In this document: piece by piece, positions 25,723-33,104 of the stretch
How positions within the stretch are numbered: position 1 is the first letter of the stretch
Layout of the letters: each line of letters starts with the position of its first letter
Assembly: GCA_963734055.1 (NCBI GenBank)
Contig: CAVTFQ010000012.1
Location: forward strand, 1 to 64,000
Reading direction: 5' to 3'
Origin: CAIWHR01 sp963734055
Lineage (GTDB): Bacteria > Pseudomonadota > Gammaproteobacteria > Burkholderiales > Casimicrobiaceae
DNA: 64,000 nucleotides
Notes under the pieces: model-generated
What the model was told of the DNA's origin: nothing
Database searches by the model: none
The model's input: only the letters and a program-made list of their open reading frames with translations
Translations under genes and position numbers: made by a program

Positions 25723-27206
25723 GGCGGCTGGGTCGAGCAGTGGGTCGCAAGGGTCGCGCGCACGCCGTTCCGGAACAGCGAGACGACGTTGCGCCCGACC
25801 GCGGCGCGGAAGTCCGAATGGGTCCGAAGGTCGGCGCCGAACACGGTGCCGAGATCGAGGAAGGCGTCGGCGATGCGCGCGGGGTCGTTGCCGCATTGCG
25901 CGACGATGCCGGCGAAGGTCGCGGCCATCGGATCGGAAACGACGATCGGTCGCCCCGCTTCGTCGACGCCGCTCGCATAGCGGATCCACCCGGCGACCGC
26001 CAGCGCGAGATGACGGTACGCCGCGCCGGCCGCGATGCGGTCCCTGACCGTGCCGAGGAGGCGCTGCGGCAGCTTCTGCGAACCGTCCATCGCGATCTGC
26101 TGCGTACGATGCGGGAGCGCGGGGTTCCGGAAGCGGACCATGAGCTCCGCGCAATATGCCGCGAGGTCGGTGCCCGGCGGTGCGACGAGCGTGGGGACGA
26201 TCTCCTCGGCCATCTGCCGCTCGACGAGCGTCGCGAGCAGCGGATCGGACGACGCCTGCCAGATCGTCGCGTGGCCGGCGAGGAAGCCCAGGTACGCGAG
26301 CGTCGAGTGACTGCCGTTCAGGAGCCGGAGCTTCATCGTCTCGAACGGCGCGACGTCGGCGACGAGCTCGGCGCCGTCGTCCTCCCAGCGCGGGCGCGGG
26401 GCGGCGAAACGGTCCTCGATCACCCATTGCCGGAACGGCTCGAAGACGACCGGGACCGCGTCGTGGAGCCCGAGCTGCCGCGCGACGTCCGCAACGTCGG
26501 CATCGGTCGTCGCCGGCACGATGCGGTCGACCATCGTCGACGGGAACGCCACGTTGCGACGGATCCACTCCGCGAGCGTCGGATCGCACGCCTGCGCGAA
26601 CGCGCTCACGATTCCCTCCACGACGCGGCCGTTGTGCGGAAGATTGTCGCAGCAGACGACGTTGACCGGAGCGCTGCCGGCCGCGCGGCGCGCGGCGAGC
26701 CCGGCGACGATGAGCGCCGGCGCACTCGTCGCGGCGTCGGGCTCGGCGAGATCGCGGGCGATGTCCGGGTGCTCGAGGTCGAGCCGTCCCGACGCCGGGT
26801 CGTGGCAATAGCCCTTCTCGGTCACCGTCAACGTCACGACGCCGACGTTTCGGTCGGCGATCCGCGCGACGATGCGCTCGCGGTCAGTGCCAAGGAACAG
26901 CGCCTCCCGCACCGATCCGATGATCCGCGCCCGGGTTCCGGAGGCGCTCTTCTCGAGCGCCGTGTAGAGACCATCCTGCGCGGTCAGCGCGCGCGTCGCG
27001 TGCGGGGTCTTGAGGCTCGCGCCCGAGATGCCCCAGCGCGGATCCCGGCCGAGGATGGCATCGGTGTAGACGGCCTGATGCGCGCGGTGGAAAGCGCCGA
27101 GTCCGAGATGGACGATGCCGACGTGCAGCGCCGCGACATCGTAGTCCGGCCGCGCGACCGCCGCGGGGACGCGGTCGAGCGTCGCGAGCGACAGCGCGGC
27201 GCTCAC
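25719..27206 (-). CDS. uxuB: fructuronate reductase / mannitol dehydrogenase family
   Basis: The protein has 495 residues. The Rossmann entry IVHLGLGAFHRAHQAVYTD, then TVTEKGYCHD, VVCCDNLPHNGRVV, MVDRIVPATTD and the substrate-site LLNGSHSTLAYLGFLAG place it in the long-chain mannitol dehydrogenase family. In hexuronate loci the member is UxuB (fructuronate to mannonate, NADH). Being coupled to uxaC supports that; mannitol or altronate (UxaB-like) oxidation is the alternative. It lies 1 bp from the permease gene. Confidence 0.88.
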   Translation of the reverse strand: MSAALSLATLDRVPAAVARPDYDVAALHVGIVHLGLGAFHRAHQAVYTDAILGRDPRWGISGASLKTPHATRALTAQDGLYTALEKSASGTRARIIGSVREALFLGTDRERIVARIADRNVGVVTLTVTEKGYCHDPASGRLDLEHPDIARDLAEPDAATSAPALIVAGLAARRAAGSAPVNVVCCDNLPHNGRVVEGIVSAFAQACDPTLAEWIRRNVAFPSTMVDRIVPATTDADVADVARQLGLHDAVPVVFEPFRQWVIEDRFAAPRPRWEDDGAELVADVAPFETMKLRLLNGSHSTLAYLGFLAGHATIWQASSDPLLATLVERQMAEEIVPTLVAPPGTDLAAYCAELMVRFRNPALPHRTQQIAMDGSQKLPQRLLGTVRDRIAAGAAYRHLALAVAGWIRYASGVDEAGRPIVVSDPMAATFAGIVAQCGNDPARIADAFLDLGTVFGADLRTHSDFRAAVGRNVVSLFRNGVRATLATHCSTQPP

Positions 27207-27207
27207 A

Positions 27208-28068
27208 TCAGGCTGCCCGCGGGTGTTCCTTCACCCGGCTCACGAGCTGCGTCGGATTCACGAACCGCAGCGCGAGGAGGAGCCACACGAGTGTCACGGC
27301 CATGTAGATCATCGCCATCGCGTCAACCGACTGCGGCGCACGAACTCCCGCGGCGAACACCGCGTAGTAGAGCGCGACGACGAGAGTCTGCGAGTCCGGC
27401 CCGGCGGTCAGGAACGTGAGCTCGAAGAGCGCGATCGTGCGCACGAGGACGAGCAGCGACGCGGCGAGAATGCCCGGGGCGAGGAGCGGTACCAGCACGT
27501 GCCAGAACATCCGCGGCGTGCTCGCGCCGAAGACACGCGCCGCCGACTCGAGGTTCGGATCGATCTGCTCGATGAACGGCGTCATCACGAGGATCACGAA
27601 CGGCGCCGCGGGGATCAGGTTCGCGAGGATCACGCCCCAGATCGTCCCGGCGAGATGCACCTGGTAGAGGACGGTGGCGAGCGGGATCCCGTAGGTGATC
27701 GGCGGCACCATCAGCGGCAGCAGGAACAGGAGGACGAGCAGGCGCTTGCCCGCGAAGTCGCGCCGCGCCAGCGAATAGGCGGCGGGCACGCCGATCACGA
27801 GCGCGAGGAACACGACCGCGAAGACGACCTCGACCGTGACCCAGAGCACGGAGCCCAGCTGGAACTCCTTCCACGCGGCCGTGTACCACGTCGTGGTCCA
27901 GCCCTCGGGCAGCCACGTGCCGAGCCACCGCCGGGCGAAGGAAGAGGTCGCGACGGCGGCGATCATGAGCCCGATGTTGACGACGAACACGACCATGAGG
28001 CCCCACAGCAGGGAGCTCCACGCCGTGTCGAGCCAGCGCCTGTCGATCGCCCCGGTTTGCGCCGTCAC
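27208..28068 (-). CDS. ABC transporter permease (PotC-like) of the hexuronate operon
   Basis: The protein has 286 residues with six predicted TM helices and the binding-protein-dependent permease loop ESAARVFGASTPRMFWHVLVPLLAPG (EAA motif). It is related to the polyamine/2-aminoethylphosphonate/iron class of importers. It is the second permease, 3 bp after the first and directly before uxuB, so its cargo is probably a uronate or an oligouronide. Confidence 0.9.
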   Translation of the reverse strand: MTAQTGAIDRRWLDTAWSSLLWGLMVVFVVNIGLMIAAVATSSFARRWLGTWLPEGWTTTWYTAAWKEFQLGSVLWVTVEVVFAVVFLALVIGVPAAYSLARRDFAGKRLLVLLFLLPLMVPPITYGIPLATVLYQVHLAGTIWGVILANLIPAAPFVILVMTPFIEQIDPNLESAARVFGASTPRMFWHVLVPLLAPGILAASLLVLVRTIALFELTFLTAGPDSQTLVVALYYAVFAAGVRAPQSVDAMAMIYMAVTLVWLLLALRFVNPTQLVSRVKEHPRAA

Positions 28069-28071
28069 GAC

Positions 28072-28953
28072 TCAGCCTTTGCCGCCGACGACCGGGCCGC
28101 GGTAGAACACGTTGCGCAGCGCGAGCACCGCGGCCACGATGACGAGCTGGACGAAGCCCATGATCATCGCGACGGCCGAGGCGAGCGAGTAGTCGTACTG
28201 CTCGAACGCAGCCTCGTACGCGGCGATCGAGATGACGCGCGTAGGCCCTGCCGGCGCCCCGAGCAGCACGGCCGACGGGAAGACCGAGAACGCCTGCACG
28301 AATGCGAGGCAGAAGCACATCGCGAGCCCCGGCGCGAGCAGCGGCAGGTAGATGTGGCGGAACTGCGCGCCGGGCGGCGCTCCCAGCGTCGCGGCGGCCC
28401 GCGCGAGCGCCGGGTCGATGCCGGTGATGTAGGACAGGATCAGCAGGAAGGCGAAGGGAAAACCCGAGACGACGAGCGAGATCAGCACGCCCCAGTAGTT
28501 GTGCGTGAGGCGGATCGGCCCCTCGTAGAGGTGCAGGAACTGGAGCACCTGCGAGAGCCAGCCCTTGGGTCCGAAATAGGTGAGCATGCCCTCCGCGATC
28601 AGCACGGTCCCGAGCGTGATCGGGACCACGAGCACCGTCGTCACCATCCGCTGGTAGGGCGACTTGACGCGCATCTTGTAGGCGATCGGCAGCGCGACGA
28701 ACACGTTGACGATCGTCACCGGCAGCGCGAGCCGCAGCGTCGTCCAGATCGTCGGCCACAGTCGCTCGTCGCTGAAGAAACGCCGGTAATTCTCGACGGT
28801 GAGCGCGTCCTTGGGCTCGAACGAGAGGAAGAGACCGTAGAGGAAGGGATAGACGAACAACAGCAGCATGAACGCTGCCGCCGGCACGACCAGCAGGATC
28901 GCCCGGTCGAAGGCGGGGCGTGCGAGAGCGTGGCCGGGAGCCGCCGCTGCCAT
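28072..28953 (-). CDS. ABC transporter permease (PotB-like) of the hexuronate operon
   Basis: The protein has 293 residues with six TM segments and the EAA loop ARAAATLGAPPGAQFRHIYLPLLAPG. The N-terminal TM is FDRAILLVVPAAAFMLLLFVYPF. It pairs with the PotC-like permease downstream. It follows the ATPase gene by 21 bp. Confidence 0.9.
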   Translation of the reverse strand: MAAAAPGHALARPAFDRAILLVVPAAAFMLLLFVYPFLYGLFLSFEPKDALTVENYRRFFSDERLWPTIWTTLRLALPVTIVNVFVALPIAYKMRVKSPYQRMVTTVLVVPITLGTVLIAEGMLTYFGPKGWLSQVLQFLHLYEGPIRLTHNYWGVLISLVVSGFPFAFLLILSYITGIDPALARAAATLGAPPGAQFRHIYLPLLAPGLAMCFCLAFVQAFSVFPSAVLLGAPAGPTRVISIAAYEAAFEQYDYSLASAVAMIMGFVQLVIVAAVLALRNVFYRGPVVGGKG

Positions 28954-28974
28954 CGTCTAGGGCCTAGGGCCTGT

Positions 28975-30051
28975 TCACGCCGGATAGACGAGCGCGCGCT
29001 CGACCGGCACGTGGAACCGCGCCGTTTCCCCGAGCGCCACTCGGGCCGCGGTCCGCACGTGCAGGCGTGAGCCGTCCGGCGCGACGAAGTCAACGAGCGA
29101 GTCACGGCCGCAGTACTCGACGTTGTCGACGACGCCGGCCAGCGTGTTGACGCCGCCCGCGCCTTCGCCCACGACAATGTCCTCGGGACGGAAAGCGACC
29201 GCGGCGCGGCGGTCAGGCAGCGGCTGCTTGCGCAGACCCGTGAGGCGCACGCCGGATCCGGCGACCGTCACGCGATCGCCATCATCGACTTCCACCGGGA
29301 GCGTGATCACGTTGCGGTAGCCCATGAAGCGCGCGACGCCGAGGTTCGCGGGCTGCGCGTAGACGTCCTGCGGCGTCGCGACCTGCTGGACGCGCCCCTC
29401 CTCGATCACGACGATCCGGTCGGCGAGCGACAGCGCCTCGTCCTGGTCGTGCGTCACGTAGATCGTGGTCCGGTCCAGCTCGCGGTGGATCCGGCGGATC
29501 TCGGAGCGCGTCTCGAGGCGGAGCTTGGCGTCGAGGTTCGACAGCGGCTCGTCCATCAGGATCAGCGGAGGCTCGATGACGATCGCGCGCGCGATGGCAA
29601 CGCGCTGCTGCTGGCCGCCCGACAGCTGGCCCGGAAGCTTTTCCTCCTGGCCGGTCAGCTGGACGAGCTTCAGCGCGCGCTCGACCCGGGGCGCAGCCTC
29701 CGCCGCCGTCACGCCGCGCATCCGCAGGCCGAAGCCGATGTTCCGCGCGACGCTCATGTGCGGGAAGAGCGCGTAGTTCTGAAATACCATCCCGAACCCG
29801 CGTTTCTCGGGCGGCAGCGTGTCGATCCGCTCCTCGTCGAGCCAGATGCTGCCGTCGGACAGCGGCATCAGTCCGGCGATGCAGTTGAGCGCGGTCGACT
29901 TGCCGCATCCCGACGGACCGAGCAGCGCAATGAACTCGCCGCGGCGAATCGTGAGCGTCATGTCGGACAGCGCGTTGAACGCCTTGCCCCCGCTGCCGGC
30001 GAAACGGCGGGTCACCTTGTCGAGCCGCAGCTCCGAAAAATCGTGTTTCAC
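28975..30051 (-). CDS. ABC transporter ATP-binding protein (PotA/FbpC/UgpC type)
   Basis: The protein has 358 residues. Walker A GPSGCGKS, Q-loop GMVFQNYALFPHMSVARNIGF, signature LSGGQQQRVAIARAI, Walker B LILMDEPLSNLDAKLR and H-loop IYVTHDQDEAL are intact. The last about 110 residues form a TOBE regulatory domain (AFRPEDIVVGEG...GRDSLVDFVAPDGSRLHVR). It powers the importer encoded by the flanking permease and binding-protein genes. Two long hairpins separate it from the binding-protein gene. Confidence 0.95.
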   Translation of the reverse strand: MKHDFSELRLDKVTRRFAGSGGKAFNALSDMTLTIRRGEFIALLGPSGCGKSTALNCIAGLMPLSDGSIWLDEERIDTLPPEKRGFGMVFQNYALFPHMSVARNIGFGLRMRGVTAAEAAPRVERALKLVQLTGQEEKLPGQLSGGQQQRVAIARAIVIEPPLILMDEPLSNLDAKLRLETRSEIRRIHRELDRTTIYVTHDQDEALSLADRIVVIEEGRVQQVATPQDVYAQPANLGVARFMGYRNVITLPVEVDDGDRVTVAGSGVRLTGLRKQPLPDRRAAVAFRPEDIVVGEGAGGVNTLAGVVDNVEYCGRDSLVDFVAPDGSRLHVRTAARVALGETARFHVPVERALVYPA

Positions 30052-30096
30052 CGATCGGCCCCCGAAGGCACAGCGGTCCCGCAGTCAAACGTGCGC

Positions 30097-30169
30097 CGCG
30101 TTAACCGGCGACGGCGCCGCCGGTTCAACGCGGCGAGTTGACCCGTCACCGTCCCGGTGACGGGTTAAC
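30097..30169. repeat. two tandem long inverted repeats between binding-protein and ATPase genes
   Basis: Hairpin 1 is CGCGTTAACCGGCG / CGCCGGTTCAACGCG (30097-30110 and 30118-30132, one bulge). Hairpin 2 is GTTGACCCGTCACC / GGTGACGGGTTAAC (30137-30150 and 30156-30169). Neither has a T-run on the minus strand, so these are more likely mRNA-stabilising structures than terminators, as known between binding-protein and transporter genes elsewhere (malE-malF). The TTAACC/GTTAAC ends are shared between both. Confidence 0.7.
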
Positions 30170-30170
30170 G

Positions 30171-31385
30171 TCATTTCTTGATCTTCGCGCCTACCTGCTG
30201 GTCCCAGATCCGGAACGCCTCGACCTGCGCCGCCGGCGGCAGCGACTGCGTGTGCGGGAACTCGGCGAGCCATTTCTCGTACTCGGGCCGGCCGAACTCC
30301 TTCACCGCGTCCTGGCTCTCCTTCGGCGCCATCGACAGCGGCACGTTCTTCACCGCCGGGCCCGGATAGAAGTACCCCTTGTCGTACGTGTAGGCCTGCG
30401 CCTCCGGCGTGAGCAGGAACGCCATCAGGTCGAGCACGACGGCGACCTTCTCGGGCGGCACGCCCTTCGGAATCACCATGTAGTGCGCGTCGTTGACCCA
30501 GGTCATGCCCTTGAACGGCGCGACCTTATAGTCCTTCGGCACGATCCCCAGCACCCGCGGATTGAGGTCCCATCCGGTCATCGTGACGGTCATGTCGCGC
30601 GAGCCCTCGCCCAGCTCCTTCATCACCGCGGTCGTGCCGGTCGGGTAGTACTCGATACAGTCGTTCAGCTCCTTGAGATACGCCCACGTCTTGTCCCAGC
30701 CCTTGACCGGATCCTTCGGGTCCTTGTCGCCCAGGATGTACGGGAGGCCCATGATGAACGTGCGCCCCGGTCCGGAGTTGGCCGGCCGCGCGTAGATCAG
30801 CCGGTTCGGGTTGGCCTTGCACCACGCGAGCAGCTCCGCCGGCGTCGTCGGCACCGACTTGACCTTGGCCGGGTTGTACTCGAGCAGCGGTCCCGCCGGC
30901 ATGAACACGACTTCGACGCCCTGGTCCTGTGCCAGCTCCTGCATCTTCGCGGCCGCCGGCTGGTAGTTCGCGATCAGGTTGGGGAACTTCGGCGCATATT
31001 CGGGCAGGAGCTTGATGAGCAGCCCCTGCTCGATGCCGGCCGCAAGAAAGTCGGTGCCGGTGAGCACGAGGTCGATGTCGCTGCGCCCGGCCCCCTGCAT
31101 GGCCTTGAGCTTGCCGGGAAGCTCCGGCGCCGGTGCTTGCGTGAAGTTGAACTTGGCGACGAGGTTCGGATGCTTCTTGGCGTAGAGCTCGATCGCGTCG
31201 CGCGTGAGCTGGAGGTCGCCCGCGACGTCGACGATGTTGATCGTCACCGGGCTCTTCGGCATCGCCGGCATTTGAGCCGCGGCCGGAGCCGCGCCGACGG
31301 CGAACACCGCTGCGGCCGCCATCCCCAGCGCCGCACGCAGCACGTCGCGACGCTCGATCGGGCGCTCGAATTTCGTTGACTTCAT
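30171..31385 (-). CDS. extracellular solute-binding protein of the hexuronate ABC importer
   Basis: The protein has 404 residues. The ATG at 31385 has AGGAGG 6 bp upstream, so it is preferred to earlier candidates. The N-terminus IERRDVLRAALGMAAAAVFA resembles a twin-arginine signal, with cleavage near APAAAQ. The mature part (VTINIVDVAGDLQLTRDAIELY, then GKLKAMQGAGRSDIDLVLTG, and VAVVLDLMAFLLTPEAQAYTYDKGYFYPGP) is of the type I/II periplasmic-binding class seen with spermidine/putrescine-like importers. By context the ligand is a uronic acid or a derived oligosaccharide. It lies 99 bp after the GntR gene in the same direction. Confidence 0.9.
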   Translation of the reverse strand: MKSTKFERPIERRDVLRAALGMAAAAVFAVGAAPAAAQMPAMPKSPVTINIVDVAGDLQLTRDAIELYAKKHPNLVAKFNFTQAPAPELPGKLKAMQGAGRSDIDLVLTGTDFLAAGIEQGLLIKLLPEYAPKFPNLIANYQPAAAKMQELAQDQGVEVVFMPAGPLLEYNPAKVKSVPTTPAELLAWCKANPNRLIYARPANSGPGRTFIMGLPYILGDKDPKDPVKGWDKTWAYLKELNDCIEYYPTGTTAVMKELGEGSRDMTVTMTGWDLNPRVLGIVPKDYKVAPFKGMTWVNDAHYMVIPKGVPPEKVAVVLDLMAFLLTPEAQAYTYDKGYFYPGPAVKNVPLSMAPKESQDAVKEFGRPEYEKWLAEFPHTQSLPPAAQVEAFRIWDQQVGAKIKK

Positions 31386-31484
31386 CACATTCCTCCTCGT
31401 TGCGTTGGACTGCATGCGACTTCGGTGGCGAGTCGTATCCCCTCGCGATTGCGGACGAGCCCGGGAGATCCGCGCCCGACCATT

Positions 31485-32261
31485 CTATGCTTTCGCGCGT
31501 CCGGGCTGCGTGGCCCGGCGTGAAGGCGGGCGCGGCGCTGCGCCGCGCGAAGGCTGCGCCTCGATCCGGCGCTGGAATTCGCGCGCCACGCGCGACAGAT
31601 GGCGACGCATCGCGTCGCGCGCGCCGCGAGCGTCGTGCGCCGCGAGCGCGGTCACGATCGCCTCGTGGTCGGCGAGCGCCTGCTCGCGCAGCGCGTGCGT
31701 GTGAAAGTGCTCTTCCGTCTTGGTCCACAGCTCGCCGCGCCGGAGGTCCCACAGGTGGGCGACGGTATGGGCAAGCGCTTCGTTGCCGGATGCATCGGCG
31801 ATCGCGACGTGGAACGCGCGGTCGGCCGCGTTGCGCTCCTCCGCGTTCTCGCCTTGTGCCCGCATCCGGGCGATGGACGCACGCAGGACGGCGATCGCCG
31901 CGCGATCGATCGTGCGCGCGGCAACCGCCGCAACCTCGCCTTCGATGAGCGCACGCGCGGCCAGGAGATCGAACGGCCCGGGCCCCTCGTCGCCCGCGGC
32001 CGGGCGCGCGGCCTCGTCGCGGCGTTCCGCCGGACTCCGCACGAAGATCCCCGTTCCGACGCGAACCTCGACGCGGCCGGCGATCTCGAGCGAAATCAGC
32101 GCCTCGCGGACCGACGTGCGCGAAACGCCCAAGAGCCCCGCGAGCTTGCGCTCCGGCGGCAGGCGGGCGCCCGCCGCGAATTCGCCGCTGTCGATCAGCG
32201 ACGCAATCTGCCCGGCGATCTGCCGGTAGAGCCTGACCGGTTCAACGGCCTGCAGCGGCAC
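31485..32261 (-). CDS. GntR-family regulator, FadR/FCD subfamily (UxuR/ExuR-like)
   Basis: The protein has 258 residues. An N-terminal winged helix (LYRQIAGQIASLIDSGEF, then LPPERKLAGLLGVSRTSVREAL) is followed by an FCD all-helical ligand domain with the metal-type residues ADRAFHVAIADASGN and ALADHEAIVTAL. In E. coli the related UxuR and ExuR repress hexuronate genes and are released by fructuronate or tagaturonate. It is the first gene of the operon and has a TGGTCCAACCA operator beside its own promoter, so it probably autoregulates. The C-terminal 20 residues are Arg/Pro-rich. Confidence 0.93.
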   Translation of the reverse strand: MPLQAVEPVRLYRQIAGQIASLIDSGEFAAGARLPPERKLAGLLGVSRTSVREALISLEIAGRVEVRVGTGIFVRSPAERRDEAARPAAGDEGPGPFDLLAARALIEGEVAAVAARTIDRAAIAVLRASIARMRAQGENAEERNAADRAFHVAIADASGNEALAHTVAHLWDLRRGELWTKTEEHFHTHALREQALADHEAIVTALAAHDARGARDAMRRHLSRVAREFQRRIEAQPSRGAAPRPPSRRATQPGRAKA

Positions 32262-32350
32262 GACGTCATCCCCTCCCGGCGCTTGCCCGTCTTGGCGCGG
32301 GCGCGCCGTGCGGACGCGCGCTGGTGGCGGTGCGCATCCGCATCGGGTTC

Positions 32351-32380
32351 ACTGTACGTCGTCGGGCGGGCAAAGGTCAA
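32351..32380 (-). promoter_or_regulatory. promoter of the gntR-SBP-ABC-uxuB-uxaC operon
   Basis: On the minus strand TTGACC (32375-32380) and TACAGT (32351-32356) are 18 bp apart, about 90 bp before the regulator ATG. This is the best sigma-70-like pair in the gap. Confidence 0.65.
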
Positions 32381-32381
32381 G

Positions 32382-32392
32382 TGGTCCAACCA
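32382..32392. promoter_or_regulatory. FadR-family operator TGGTCCAACCA
   Basis: The 11-bp near-palindrome exactly fits TNGTNNNACNA, the consensus for FadR/FCD repressors (known for the family), and abuts the -35 box. A second, wider inverted repeat, GGTCC-N7-GGACC, overlaps it. Confidence 0.65.
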
Positions 32393-32460
32393 TCGGACCG
32401 GCAAATGGGGACCCGGCGCGCGCGGTGGGTGATGCCCGCCGCGCGCCGTACGGCCTCCCT

Positions 32461-33012
32461 TCACCCCGCGACAAAGCGGCCCGACTTGCCGCCCGACTTC
32501 TCCACGAGGCGCACGTCCTCGATGCGCATCGCGCGATCGGCCGACTTGCACATGTCGTAGATCGTGAGCAGCCCGACGGCCACCGCCGTGAGCGCCTCCA
32601 TTTCAACGCCCGTGCGGTCGAGCGTCTCCGCGGTCACCTCGATCTCGACGGCCGGCGCGTGCGCGTCGAACGCGAAGTCGACCGCGATGCGCGTCAGCGG
32701 CAATGGATGGCAGAGCGGGATCAACTCGGACGTCCGCTTCGCCGCCTGGATCGCCGCGATCCGCGCGACGCCCAGCACATCGCCCTTTTTGGCACCCCCG
32801 CCTTCGATGAGCGCGAGAACTTCCGGCCGCATCCGAATCCGGCCCGCCGCGCGGGCCACTCGATGCGTGACTTCCTTGTCCGCCACGTCCACCATCTGGG
32901 CTCGACCGGCTGCGTCCAGATGGGTAAAATGCGGATCGGGCTTCGCCGCCGCGGCTGGAGGTGTGGCCCGCCTTGCCGCCGCCCGACCTGATCGGGAAGA
33001 ATCGCGCGCCAT
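32461..33012 (-). CDS. moaC: cyclic pyranopterin monophosphate synthase
   Basis: From the ATG at 33012 the protein has 183 residues; the frame extends further but the family core starts at HFTHLDAAGRAQMVDVADKE. Other signatures are AAKRTSELIPLCHPLPLT, VEIEVTAETLDRTGVEMEAL and the C-terminal KSGGKSGRF. MoaC completes the first step of molybdopterin synthesis after MoaA. The N-terminal 25 residues are Ala/Arg-rich and may not all be translated. It is divergent from bepA. Confidence 0.96.
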   Translation of the reverse strand: MARDSSRSGRAAARRATPPAAAAKPDPHFTHLDAAGRAQMVDVADKEVTHRVARAAGRIRMRPEVLALIEGGGAKKGDVLGVARIAAIQAAKRTSELIPLCHPLPLTRIAVDFAFDAHAPAVEIEVTAETLDRTGVEMEALTAVAVGLLTIYDMCKSADRAMRIEDVRLVEKSGGKSGRFVAG

Positions 33013-33104
33013 CGCCGTTGTCCGGGGTCGCCATTGAACTCGCAGAAGGGGCCCGAATCTTAGCATTGAGTGCCCCTTCCCACTTCAAACTCGCAGGTCC
33101 GCTT

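Noticed and set aside
32961..33104. Longer N-terminus for the BepA-like protease
   Set aside because: The extension overlaps the moaC coding region and precedes the signal peptide; an exported protein should start at it.
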